NCBI RefSeq assembly: GCF_910589235.1
Contig: NC_060974.1
Coordinates: forward strand, 701,501-765,500
DNA: 64,000 nucleotides
Origin: Vespa crabro
Lineage: Eukaryota > Arthropoda > Insecta > Hymenoptera > Vespidae
Direction: 5' to 3'
Below, one piece after another: positions 51,805 to 64,000 of this stretch (positions within the stretch are counted from its first letter, which is position 1; each line of letters opens with the position of its first letter). The notes beneath the pieces were generated by a model that saw nothing but the letters and a program-made list of their open reading frames with translations, was not told the origin of the DNA and did not search any database. Position numbers and translations under genes: made by a program.

Positions 51805-54299
51805 TTGAAATCTCGTTCATTTACATTGATTTTATAATCTATCGACGCAGAATAAAGAATATAACAAGAATTTAACGTTTTTAATATGATTAAATACGCG
51901 TCTTCATATGATAATTGTCGAAAAACGTAACCGACATACGCGAATTTCGGTATATGCGAAGATAATATCATTTAATCTTTAATAATACTTGTGCCAAAGT
52001 TTGAAAAATGTTACCAATCGATTCAGAACTTTGCATTTCACAAGATCAAACATCTATTTTATATTGGAATCAAAGTTTTTAACTACGTTTCATATCTTAT
52101 ATACGATTTTTCGTTCATATAAGCGTATCGTCGAAGAACGAAAAGTTGAAATCTCGTTTAATTTTATTGATTTTATATTCAATCCACGCAGAATAAAGGA
52201 TATAACAAAATTAGTACGTTTTTACTATGTTCCAATATGCGTTTTCATATGATAAATGTCGAAAAACGTAATCGACATACGCGAATTATGGTATATGCGA
52301 AGATAAAATCGTGAAATCTTTAATTATACTTGTGCCACAGTTTGAAAACTGTTACCAATCGATTGAGAACATTTCATTTCATAAGATCAAACCTGTATTT
52401 TACATTAGAATCAAAGTGCTAAACATCGATTCATATCGCATATTCGATTTTTTCGCTCATATACGCGTATCGATTCAGGACTTGGCGTTTCATAAGATCA
52501 ACCATCTATTTTATTTTGGAATGAAAGCTTTAAACATTGTTTCGTATCGTATATACGATATTTCATTTAAAAACACGTATCGTCGAAAAACGAAAAGTTG
52601 AAATCTTGTTCAATTTCATTGTTTTTTCATTCAATCGGCGCAGAATAAAGAATATAACAGGAATATAACGTTTTTGGTATGTTTAAATACGCGCTTTCAC
52701 ATGATAGTTGTTGAAAAACGTAATCGACATTCGCGAGTTTCCGTATATGCGAAGATAAAATCGTGTAATCTTTAATAATAAATGTGGCACACTTTGAAAA
52801 ATGTTACCAATCGATTCAGAAAATTGCATTTCATAAGATCAAACATCTATTTTATATTGGAATCAGAGTTTTTAACATTGTTTCATATCGTATATACGAT
52901 TTTTCGCTCATATACGCGTATCGTCCAAAAACGAAAAGTTGAAATCTCGTACAATTTCATTGATTTTATATTCTATCGATAGAGAATGAAGAATATAACA
53001 ATAATATAACGTTTTTACTATGTTTTAGTACGCGTTTTCATATGATAATTGTCGAAAAACGTAATCAACATACGCGAGTTTCTATATATGCGAAGATAAA
53101 ATCGTGTAATCTTTAGTAATACTTGTGCCACATTTTGAAAAATGTTACCAATCGATTCAGAAAATTGCATTTCATAAGAGCAAACATCTATTTTATATTG
53201 GAATCAAAGTTTTTAACATTGTTTCATATCGTATATAAGATTTTTCGCTCATATACGCGCATCGTCGAAAAAGGAAAAGTTGATATCTCGTTCAATTTCA
53301 TTGATTTTATATTCTATCGATGCAGAATAAAGAATATAAAAATAAAATAACGTTTTTACTCTATGTAAATACGCGTTTTCATTGGATAATTGTCGAAAAA
53401 CGTAATCGACATACGCGAATTTCGGTATATGCGAAGATAAATCGTGTAATCTTTAATAATACTTGTGCCACATTTTAAAAAATGTTACCAATCGATTGAG
53501 AAAATTGCATTTCATAAGATCAAACATCTATTTTATATTGGAATCAAAGTTTTTAACATTGTTGCATATCGTATATACGATTTTTCGCTAATATACGGGT
53601 TTCGTCCAAAAACGAAAAGTTGAAATCTCGTTCAATTTCATTGATTTAAATTCTATCGATGCAGAATAAAGAATATAACAAGAATATAACGTTTTTACTA
53701 TTTTTAAATACGCTTATACATATGATAATTGTCGAAAAACGTAATCGACATACGCGAATTTCGGAATATGCGAAGATAAAATCGTGTAATCTTTAATAAT
53801 ACTTGTGCCACATTTTGAAAAATTTTACCAATCGATTCAGAAAATTGCATTTCATAAGATGAAACATCTATTTTATATTGGAATAAAAGTTTTTAACACT
53901 TTTTCATATCGTATATACGATTTTTCGTTCATATACGCGTATCGTCCAAAAACGAAAAGTTGAAATCTCGTTCAATTTCATTGATTTAAATTCTATCGAT
54001 GCAGAATAAAGAATATAATAAGAATATAACGTTTTTGGTATGTTTAAATACGCGCTTTCACATGATAGTTGTTGAAAAACGTAATCGACATACGCGAGTT
54101 TCCGTATATGCGAATATAAAATCGTGTAATCTTTAATAATAAATGTGCCACATTTTGAAAAATGTTACCAATCGATTCAGAAAATTGCATTTCATAAGAT
54201 CAAACATCTATTTTAAATTGGAATCAAAGTTTTTAACATTGTTTCATATCGTATATAAGATTTTTCGCTCATATACGCGAATCGTCGAAAAACGAATAG
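51805..54299. repeat. Higher-order repeat unit of 2495 bp, copy 2
   Basis: Tandem, nearly exact copy of 49310-51804. The only differences I noticed are near the ends, such as tagttgttg at about 54066 against tagtttttg at about 51571, and gcgaatataa at 54110 against gcgaagataa at 51615. A third, more diverged relative follows. Confidence 0.9.
52330..52781. repeat. Chimeric 452 bp monomer, copy 5 (in second 2495 bp unit)
   Basis: Exactly 2495 bases after copy 4 and indistinguishable from it by eye, including the private variants. Confidence 0.9.
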
Positions 54300-54825
54300 T
54301 TGAAATCTCGTTCATTTACATTGATTTTATATTCTATCGACGCAGAATAAAGAATATAACAAGAATTTAACGTTTTTAATATGATTAAATACGCGTCTTC
54401 ATATGATAATTGTCGAAAAACGTAACCGACATACGCGAATTTCGGTATATGCGAAGATAATATCATTTAATCTTTAATAATACTTGTGCCAAAGTTTGAA
54501 AAATGTTACCAATCGATTCAGAACTTTGCATTTCATAAGATCAAACATCTATTTTATATTGGAATCAAAGTTTTTAACATTGTTTCATATCGTATATACG
54601 ATTTTTCGTTCATATAAGCGTATCGTAGAAGAACGAAAAGTTGAAATCTCGTTTAATTTTATTGATTTTATATTCAATCCACGCAGAATAAAGGATATAA
54701 CAAAATTAATACGTTTTTACTATGTTCCAATATGCGTTTTCATATGATAAATGTCGAAAAACGTAATCGACATACGCGAATTATGGTATATGCGAAGATA
54801 AAATCGTGAAATCTTTAATTATACT

Positions 54826-55277
54826 TGTGCCACAGTTTGAAAACTGTTACCAATCGATTGAGAACATTTCATTTCATAAGATCAAACCTGTATTTTACAT
54901 TAGAATCAAAGTGTTTAACATCGATTCATATCGCATATTAGATTTTTTCGCTCATATACGCGTATCGATTCAGGACTAGGCGTTTCATAAGAACAAACAT
55001 CTATTTTATATTGGAATGAAAGCTTTTAACATTGTTTCGTATCGTATATACGATATTTCCCTTAAATACACGTATCGTCGAAAAACGAAAAGTTGAAATC
55101 TTGTTCAATTTCATTGTTTTTTCATTCAATCGGCGCAGAATAAAGAATATAACAGGAATATAACGTTTTTGGTATGTTTAAATACGCGCTTTCACATGAT
55201 AGTTGTTGAAAAACGTAATCGACATACGCGAGTTTCCGTATATGCGAAAATAAAATCGTGTAATCTTTAATAATAAA
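54826..55277. repeat. Chimeric 452 bp monomer, copy 6
   Basis: Same fusion, 2496 bases after copy 5, but without its private variants (reads gtgtttaacatcg), so it belongs to an older relative of the 2495 bp unit. Confidence 0.85.
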
Positions 55278-55958
55278 TGTGCCACATTTTGAAAAATGTT
55301 ACCAATCGATTCAGAAAATTGCATTTCATAAGATCAAACATCTATTTTAAATTGTAATCAAAGTTTTTATCCTTGTTTCATATCGTATATAAGATTTTTC
55401 GCTCATATACGCGAATCGTCGAAAAACGAATAGTTGAAATCTGGTTCAATTTCATTGATTTTATATTCTACCGATAGAGAATAAAGAATATAACAATAAT
55501 ATAACGTTTTTACTATGATTAAATTCGCGTGTTCATATGAAAATTGTCGAAAAGCATAACCGACATACGCGAATTTCGGTATATGCGAAGATAAATTCAT
55601 TTTATCTTTAATAATACTTGTGCCAAAGTTTGAAAAATGTTACCAATCGATTCAGAACTTTGCATTTCATAAGATCAAACATCTATTTTATATTGGAATC
55701 AAAGTTTTTAACATTGTTTCATATCTTATATACGATTTTTCGTTCATATACGCGTATCGTCCAAAAACGAAAAGTTGAAATCTCGTACAATTTCGCTGAT
55801 TTTATATTCTATCGATAGAGAATGAAGAATATAACAATAATATAACGATTTTACTATGTTTAAATACGCGTTTTCATATGATAATTGTCGAAAAACGTAA
55901 TCAACATACGCGAGTTTCTGTATATGCGAAGATAAAATCGTGTAATCTTTAATAATAC

Positions 55959-56410
55959 TTGTGCCACATTTTGAAAAATGTTACCAATCGATTGAGAACA
56001 TTTCATTTCATAAGATCAAACCTGTATTGTACATTAGAATCAAAGTGTTTAACATCGATTCATATCGCATATTCGATTTTTTCGCTCATATACGCGTATC
56101 GATTCAGGACTTGGCGTTTCATAAGATCAAACATCTATTTTATATTGGAATGAAAGCTTTTAACATTGTTTCGTATCGTATATACGATATTTCATTTAAA
56201 AACACGTATCGTCGAAAAACGAAAAGTTGAAATCTTGTTCAATTTCATTGTTTTTTCATTCAATCGGCGCAGAATAAAGAATATAACAGGAATATAACGT
56301 TTTTGGTATGTTTAAATACGCGCTTTCACATGATAGTTGTTGAAAAACGTAATCGACATTCGCGAGTTTCCGTATATGCGAAGATAAAATCGTGTAATCT
56401 TTAATAATAA
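55959..56410. repeat. Chimeric 452 bp monomer, copy 7
   Basis: Same fusion, joint near 56096. The preceding sequence is a different monomer type from that before copies 4 and 5, so the chimera has been moved into a new context by further exchange. Confidence 0.85.
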
Positions 56411-56569
56411 ATGTGCCACACTTTGAAGAATGTTACCAATCGATTCAGAAAATTGCATTTCATAAGATCAAACATCTATTTTATATTGGAATCAAAGTTT
56501 TTAACATTGTTTCATATCGTATATACGATTTTTCGCTCATATACGCGTATCGTCCAAAAACGAAAAGTT

Positions 56570-58613
56570 GAAATCTCGTACAATTTCATTGATTTTATAT
56601 TCTATCGATAGAGAATGAAGAATATAACAATAATATAACGTTTTTACTATGTTTTAGTACGCGTTTTCATATGATAATTGTCGAAAAACGTAATCAACAT
56701 ACGCGAGTTTCTGTATATGCGAAGATAAAATCGTGTAATCTTTAATAATACTTGTGCCACATTTTGAAAAATGTTACCAATCGATTCTGAAAATTGCATT
56801 TCGTAAGATCAAACATCTATTTTATATTGGAATCAAAGATTTTAACATTGTTTCATATCGTATGTACGATTTTTCGCTCATATACGCGCATCGTCGAAAT
56901 ACGAAAAGTTGATATCTCGTTCAATTTCATTGATTTTATATTCTATCGATGCAGAATAAAGTATATAAAAATAATATAACGTTTTTACTCTGTGTAAATA
57001 AGCGTTTTCATAGGAAAATTGTCGAAAAATCTAATCGACATTCGCGAATTTCAGTATATGCGAAGATAAAATCGTGAAATCTTTAAGAATACTTGTGCCA
57101 AAGTTTAAAAATGTTACCAATCGATTCAGAACATTGCATTTCATAAGATCAAACCTCTATTTTATATTGTAATCAAAGTTTCTAACATTGCTTCATATCG
57201 TATATACGAATTTTCGCTCATATACGCGTGTCGTCGAAAAACGAAAAGTTGAAATCTCGTTCAATTTCATTGATTTTACATTCCATCGATGCAGAATAAA
57301 GAATATAACAAGAATAAAACGTTTTTACTATGTTTAAATACTCGTGTTCATATGATAATTGTTGAAAAACCTAATCGACATACGCGAATTTCAGTATTTA
57401 TGAAGATAAAATCGTGATATCTTTAATAATACTTGTGCCACATTTTGAAAAATATTACCAATCGATTGTGAAAATTGCATTTCGTATGATCAAACATCTA
57501 TTTTATATTGGAATAAAAGTTTTTAACATTTTTTCATATCGTATATAAGATTTTTCGCTCATTTACGCGCATCGTCGAAAAAGGAAAAGTTGATATCTCG
57601 TTCAATTTCATTGATTTTATATTCTATCTATGCAGAATAAAGTATATAAATATAATTTAACGTTTTTACTCTCTGTAAATACGCGTTTTCATATGAAAAT
57701 TGACGAAAAACCTAATCGACATACGCGAATTTCAGTATATGCGAAGATGAAATCGTGAAATCTTTAATAATACTTGTGCCAAAGTTTGAAAAATGTTACC
57801 AATTGATTCAGAACATTGCATTTCATAAGATCAAACATCTATTTTATATTGGAATCAAAGTTTTTAACATTGCTTAATATCGTATATACGTTTTTTCGCT
57901 CATATACGCGTATCGTCGAAATACGAAAAGTCGAAATCTCGTTCAATTACATTGATTTTATATTCTGTCGATAGAGAATGCAGAATATAACAATAATATA
58001 TCGTTTTTACTCTGTTTAAATACGCGTTTTCATATGATAATTGTCGAATAACCTAATCGAAATAGTCGAATTTCAGTATATTCGAAGATGAAATCGTGAA
58101 ATCTTTAATAATACTTGTGCCACGGTTTGAAAAATGTTACCAATCGATTCAGAAAAATGCATTTCATAAGATCAAACATCTATTTTGTATGGGAATCAAA
58201 GATTTTAACTACGTTTCATATCTTATATACGATTTTTCGTTCATATAAGCGTATCGTCGAAGAACGAAAAGTTGAAATCTCGTTTAATTTTATTGATTTT
58301 ATATTCAATCCACGCAGAATAATGGATATAACAAAATTAGTACGTTTTTACTATGTTCCAATATGCGTTTTCATATGATAATTGTCGAAAAACGTAATCG
58401 ACATACGCGAATTTCGGTATATGCGAAGATAAATCGTGTAATCTTTAATAATACTTGTGCCACATTTTAAAAAATGTTACCAATCGATTGAGAAAATTGC
58501 ATTTCATAAGATCAAACATCTATTTTATATTGGAATCAAAGTTTTTAACATTGTTGCATATCGTATATACGATTTTTCGCTCATATACGGGTATCGTCCA
58601 AAAACGAAAAGTT
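56570..58613. repeat. Higher-order repeat unit of 2044 bp, copy 1
   Basis: Six monomers. Landmarks recur at +2044 (56794/58838, 58115/60159). Private variants include attgcttaatatcg, tgtaatcaaagtttctaac and tctatctatgcag. Boundaries are approximate. Confidence 0.88.
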
Positions 58614-60650
58614 GAAATCTCGTACAATTTCATTGATTTTATATTCTATCGATAGAGAATGAAGAATATAACAATAATATAACGTTTTTACTATGTTTTA
58701 GTACGCGTTTTCATATGATAATTGTCGAAAAACGTAATCAACATACGCGAGTTTCTGTATATGCGAAGATAAAATCGTGTAATCTTTAATAATACTTGTG
58801 CCACATTTTGAAAAATGTTACCAATCGATTCTGAAAATTGCATTTCGTAAGATCAAACATCTATTTTATATTGGAATCAAAGATTTTAACATTGTTTCAT
58901 ATCGTATGTACGATTTTTCGCTCATATACGCGCATCGTCGAAATACGAAAAGTTGATATCTCGTTCAATTTCATTGATTTTATATTCTATCGATGCAGAA
59001 TAAAGTATATAAAAATAATATAACGTTTTTACTCTGTGTAAATAAGCGTTTTCATAGGAAAATTGTCGAAAAATCTAATCGACATTCGCGAATTTCAGTA
59101 TATGCGAAGATAAAATCGTGAAATCTTTAAGAATACTTGTGCCAAAGTTTAAAAATGTTACCAATCGATTCAGAACATTGCATTTCATAAGATCAAACCT
59201 CTATTTTATATTGTAATCAAAGTTTCTAACATTGCTTCATATCGTATATACGAATTTTCGCTCATATACGCGTGTCGTCGAAAAACGAAAAGTTGAAATC
59301 TCGTTCAATTTCATTGATTTTACATTCCATCGATGCAGAATAAAGAATATAACAAGAATAAAACGTTTTTACTATGTTTAAATACTCGTGTTCATATGAT
59401 AATTGTTGAAAAACCTAATCGACATACGCGAATTTCAGTATTTATGAAGATAAAATCGTGATATCTTTAATAATACTTGTGCCACATTTTGAAAAATATT
59501 ACCAATCGATTGTGAAAATTGCATTTCGTATGATCAAACATCTATTTTATATTGGAATAAAAGTTTTTAACATTTTTTCATATCGTATATAAGATTTTTC
59601 GCTCATTTACGCGCATCGTCGAAAAAGGAAAAGTTGATATCTCGTTCAATTTCATTGATTTTATATTCTATCTATGCAGAATAAAGTATATAAATATAAT
59701 TTAACGTTTTTACTCTCTGTAAATACGCGTTTTCATATGAAAATTGACGAAAAACCTAATCGACATACGCGAATTTCAGTATATGCGAAGATGAAATCGT
59801 GAAATCTTTAATAATACTTGTGCCAAAGTTTGAAAAATGTTACCAATTGATTCAGAACATTGCATTTCATAAGATCAAACATCTATTTTATATTGGAATC
59901 AAAGTTTTTAACATTGCTTAATATCGTATATACGTTTTTTCGCTCATATACGCGTATCGTCGAAATACGAAAAGTCGAAATCTCGTTCAATTACATTGAT
60001 TTTATATTCTGTCGATAGAGAATGCAGAATATAACAATAATATATCGTTTTTACTCTGTTTAAATACGCGTTTTCATATGATAATTGTCGAATAACCTAA
60101 TCGAAATAGTCGAATTTCAGTATATTCGAAGATGAAATCGTGAAATCTTTAATAATACTTGTGCCACGGTTTGAAAAATGTTACCAATCGATTCAGAAAA
60201 ATGCATTTCATAAGATCAAACATCTATTTTGTATGGGAATCAAAGTTTTTAACTACGTTTCATATCTTATATACGATTTTTCGTTCATATAAGCGTATCG
60301 TCGAAGAACGAAAAGTTGAAATCTCGTTTAATTTTATTGATTTTATATTCAATCCACGCAGAATAATGGATATAACAAAATTAGTACGTTTTTACTATGT
60401 TCCAATATGCGTTTTCATATGATAATTGTCGAAAAACGTAATCGACATACGCGAATTTCGGTATATGCGAAGATAAATCGTGTAATCTTTAATAATACTT
60501 GTGCCACATTTTAAAAAATGTTACCAATCGATTGAGAAAATTGCATTTCATAAGATCAAACATCTATTTTATATTGGAATCAAAGTTTTTAACATTGTTG
60601 CATATCGTATATACGATTTTTCGCTCATATACGGGTATCGTCCAAAAACG
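58614..60650. repeat. Higher-order repeat unit of 2044 bp, copy 2
   Basis: Tandem, nearly exact copy of 56570-58613. One difference seen is caaagtttttaactacg near 60241 against caaagattttaactacg near 58197. Confidence 0.88.
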
Positions 60651-60838
60651 AAAAGTTGAAATCTCGTTCAATTTCATTGATTTTACATTCTATCGTTAGA
60701 GAATGAAGAATATAACAATAATATAACGTTTTTACTATGTTTAAATACGCGTTTTCATATGATAATTGTCGAAAAACGTAATCGACATACGCGAATTTCG
60801 GTATATGCGAAGATATATCGTGTAATCTTTAATAATAC

Positions 60839-63800
60839 TTGTGCCACATTTTGAAAATTGTTACCAATCGATTGAGAAAATTGCATTTCATAAGATCAAA
60901 CATCTATTTTATATTGGAATCAAAGTTTTTAACATTGTTTCATATCGTATATACGATTTTTCGCTCATATACGCGTATCGTCCAAAAACGAAAAGTTGAA
61001 ATCTCGTTCAATTTCATTGATTTAAATTCTATCGATGCAGAATAAAGAATATAATAAGAATATAACGTTTTTGCTATGTTTAAATACGCGCTTTCATATG
61101 ATAGTTGTTGAAAAACGTAATCAACATACGCGAGTTTCTGTATATGCGAAGATAACATCGTGTAATCTTTAATAATACTTGTGCCACGTTTTGAAAAATA
61201 TTATCAATCGATTCTGAAAATTGCATTTCGTAAGTTCAAACATCTATTTTATATTGGAATCAAAGATTTTAACATTGTTTCATATCGTATGTACGAATTT
61301 TCGCTCATATACGCGCATCGTCGAAATACGAAAAGTTGATATCTCGTTCAATTTCATTGATTTTATATTCTATCGATGCAGAATAAAGTATATAAAAATA
61401 ATATAACGTTTTTACTCTGTGTAAATACGCGTTTTCATAGGAAAATTGTCGTAAAACCTAATAGACATTCGCGAATTTCAGTATATGCGAAGATAAAATC
61501 GTGAAATCTTTAAGAATACTTGTGCCAAAGTTTGGAAAATGTTACCAATCGATTCAGAACATTGCATTTCATAAGATCAAACATCTATTTTATATTGTAA
61601 TCAAAGTTTCTAACATTGCTTCATATCGTATATACGAATTTTCGCTCATATACGCGTGTCGTCGAAAAACGAAAAGTTGATATCTCGTTCAATTTCATTG
61701 ATTTTATATTCTATCGATGCAGAATAAAGAATATAAAAATAAAATAACGTTTTTACTCTATGTAAATACGCGTTTTCATTGGATAATTGTCGAAAAACGT
61801 AATCGACATACGCGAAGTTCGGTATATGCGAAGATAAATCGTGTAATCTTTAATAATACTTGTGCCACATTTTAAAAAATGTTACCAATCGATTGAGAAA
61901 ATTGCATTTCATAAGATCAAACATCTATTTTATATTGGAATCAAAGTTTTTAACATTGTTTCATATCGTATATACGATTTTTCGCTCATATACGCGTATC
62001 GTCCAAAAACGAAAAGTTGAAATCTCGTTCAATTTCATTGATTTAAATTCTATCGATGCAGAATAAAGAATATAATAAGAATATAACGTTTTTGCTATGT
62101 TTAAATACGCGCTTTCATATGATAGTTGTTGAAAAACGTAATCAACATACGCGAGTTTCTGTATATGCGAAGATAAAATCGTGTAATCTTTAATAATACT
62201 TGTGCCACGTTTTGAAAAATATTATCAATCGATTCTGAAAATTGCATTTCGTAAGTTCAAACATCTATTTTATATTGGAATCAAAGATTTTAACATTGTT
62301 TCATATCGTATGTACGATTTTTCGCTCATATACGCGCATCGTCGAAATACGAAAAGTTGATATCTCGTTCAATTTCATTGATTTTATATTCTATCGATGC
62401 AGAATAAAGTATATAAAAATAATATAACGTTTTTACTCTGTGTAAATACGCGTTTTCATAGGAAAATTGTCGAAAAACCTAATAGACATTCGCGAATTTC
62501 AGTATATGCGAAGATGAAATCGTGAAATCTTTAATAATACTTGTGCCACGGTTTGAAAAATGTTACCAATCGATTCAGAAAAATGCATTTCATAAGATCA
62601 AACATCTATTTTGTATGGGAATCAAAGTTTTTAACTACGTTTCATATCTTATATACGATTTTTCGTTCATATAAGCGTATCGTCGAAGAACGAAAAGTTG
62701 AAATCTCGTTTAATTTTATTGATTTTATATTCAATCCACGCAGAATAATGGATATAACAAAATTAGTACGTTTTTACTATGTTCCAATATGCGTTTTCAT
62801 ATGATAATTGTCGAAAAACGTAATCGACATACGCGAATTTCGGTATATGCGAAGATAAATCGTGTAATCTTTAATAATACTTGTGCCACATTTTAAAAAA
62901 TGTTACCAATCGATTGAGAAAATTGCATTTCATAAGATCAAACATCTATTTTATATTGGAATCAAAGTTTTTAACATTGTTTCATATCGTATATACGATT
63001 TTTCGCTCATATACGCGTATCGTCCAAAAACGAAAAGTTGAAATCTCGTTCAATTTCATTGATTTAAATTCTATCGATGCAGAATAAAGAATATAATAAG
63101 AATATAACGTTTTTGCTATGTTTAAATACGCGCTTTCATATGATAGTTGTTGAAAAACGTAATCAACATACGCGAGTTTCTGTATATGCGAAGATAACAT
63201 CGTGTAATCTTTAATAATACTTGTGCCACGTTTTGAAAAATATTATCAATCGATTCTGAAAATTGCATTTCGTAAGTTCAAACATCTATTTTATATTGGA
63301 ATCAAAGATTTTAACATTGTTTCATATCGTATGTACGATTTTTCGCTCATATACGCGCATCGTCGAAATACGAAAAGTTGATATCTCGTTCAATTTCATT
63401 GATTTTATATTCTATCGATGCAGAATAAAGTATATAAAAATAATATAACGTTTTTACTCTGTGTAAATACGCGTTTTCATAGGAAAATTGTCGAAAAACC
63501 TAATAGACATTCGCGAATTTCAGTATATGCGAAGATAAAATCGTGAAATCTTTAAGAATACTTGTGCCAAAGTTTGGAAAATGTTACCAATCGATTCAGA
63601 ACATTGCATTTCATAAGATCAAACATCTATTTTATATTGTAATCAAAGTTTCTAACATTGCTTCATATCGTATATACGAATTTTCGCTCATATACGCGTG
63701 TCGTCGAAAAACGAAAAGTTGAAATCTCGTTCAATTTCATTGATTTTATATTCTATCGATAGAGAATGAAGAATATAACAATAATATAACGTTTTTACTA

Positions 63801-64000
63801 TGTTTTAGTACGCGTTTTCATATGATAATTGTCGAAAAACGTAATCAACATACGCGAGTTTCTATATATGCGAAGATAAAATCGTGTAATCTTTAATAAT
63901 ACTTGTGCCACATTTTGAAAAATGTTACCAATCGATTCAGAAAATTGCAATTCATAAGAGCAAACATCTATTTTATATTGGAATCAAAGTTTTTAACATT
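60839..64000. repeat. Trimeric (1021 bp) and hexameric (2042 bp) higher-order block
   Basis: Landmarks recur at +1021 (60839, 61860, 62881 and 61221, 62242, 63263). Within each 1021 bp trimer two monomers match the previous trimer, while the third alternates between two types: the tgtaatcaaagtttctaac type near 61590 and 63630, and the ttgtatgggaatcaaag type near 62610. The full period is therefore nearer 2042. The leader variant gataacatcg is shared by trimers 1 and 3 but not 2. The block continues beyond the window. Confidence 0.8.

Larger units (their letters stand above)
37195..64000. repeat. 341 bp tandem satellite array with higher-order repeats
   Basis: About 78 head-to-tail monomers continue past the window edge. 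Monomers of about 341 bases share landmarks: ttgtgccacattttgaaaaa, accaatcgattcagaaaatt, ttggaatcaaagtttttaac, atcgtatatacgat, atacgcgtatcgtcgaaaaa and ttgaaatctcgttcaatttc. Spacing of the GTGCCA landmark is 340-341 over long stretches (for example 39731, 40072, 40413 and 43589, 43930, 44271). The length equals two nucleosome repeats, common among centromeric satellites. ATACGCG occurs up to three times and GTCGAAAAACG twice per monomer. Each monomer has a chance open frame of about 60-87 codons that is not a gene. The array is progressively more homogeneous to the right. Confidence 0.95.

Noticed and set aside
37577..63448. Dozens of similar 60-87 codon frames (MCHILKNVTNRFRKLHF type) in the 341 bp array
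   Set aside because: They are the same stretch of each satellite monomer. They mostly begin at TTG or GTG rather than ATG. The monomer length is not a multiple of three, and some monomers have stops. There is no sign that changes avoid altering the protein.
1..64000. tRNA, rRNA, telomeric TTAGG arrays, histone genes
   Set aside because: None was seen on either strand. The R1-type elements here are not flanked by 28S sequence.

Overview
This is eukaryotic, repeat-dominated DNA with no convincing single-copy protein gene, except possibly one short exon-like ORF. The R1-clade and other non-LTR retrotransposon remains, together with uniform AT richness and CpG-bearing satellites, point to an arthropod, most likely an insect. 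The species cannot be fixed from the sequence. The layout looks like pericentromeric heterochromatin running into a homogeneous satellite array that could be a centromere core.

Region by region: 1-3200 is a decayed non-LTR retrotransposon on the minus strand (endonuclease, linker, reverse transcriptase, C-terminal tail). 3540-4262, 9149-9797, 10181-12911, 21649-24707 and 27314-27752 are degenerate triplet microsatellites built from AAT mixed with AAC/GAT, or with CAT in 10500-12911. Sitting in or against them are three minus-strand copies of one R1-clade family: A (4264-9148, near full length but dead), B (9798-10180, 5'-truncated) and C (24708-27313, missing its 3' half). 12912-21648 is a diverged tandem satellite with a monomer of about 68 bp. 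The same satellite returns in the opposite orientation at 27753-31879 and 33477-37194, split by a 1.6 kb island (31880-33476) with an LTR-like start and a 127-codon ORF.

From 37195 to the end (26.8 kb, about 78 monomers) there is a second satellite with a monomer of about 341 bp. Its left edge is diverged. Further in it carries higher-order repeats: a nearly exact 2495 bp tandem duplication (about 49.3-54.3 kb), a nearly exact 2044 bp tandem duplication (about 56.57-60.65 kb), and a 1021/2042 bp period to the window end. A 452 bp chimeric monomer, made by one unequal exchange at a short ATCG match, recurs seven times and marks how the array was amplified.

There is no gene network here. The processes recorded are retrotransposition into microsatellites, satellite amplification, inversion or orientation switching, and local homogenisation. 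All comparisons were made by eye; identity levels are impressions, not computed values.
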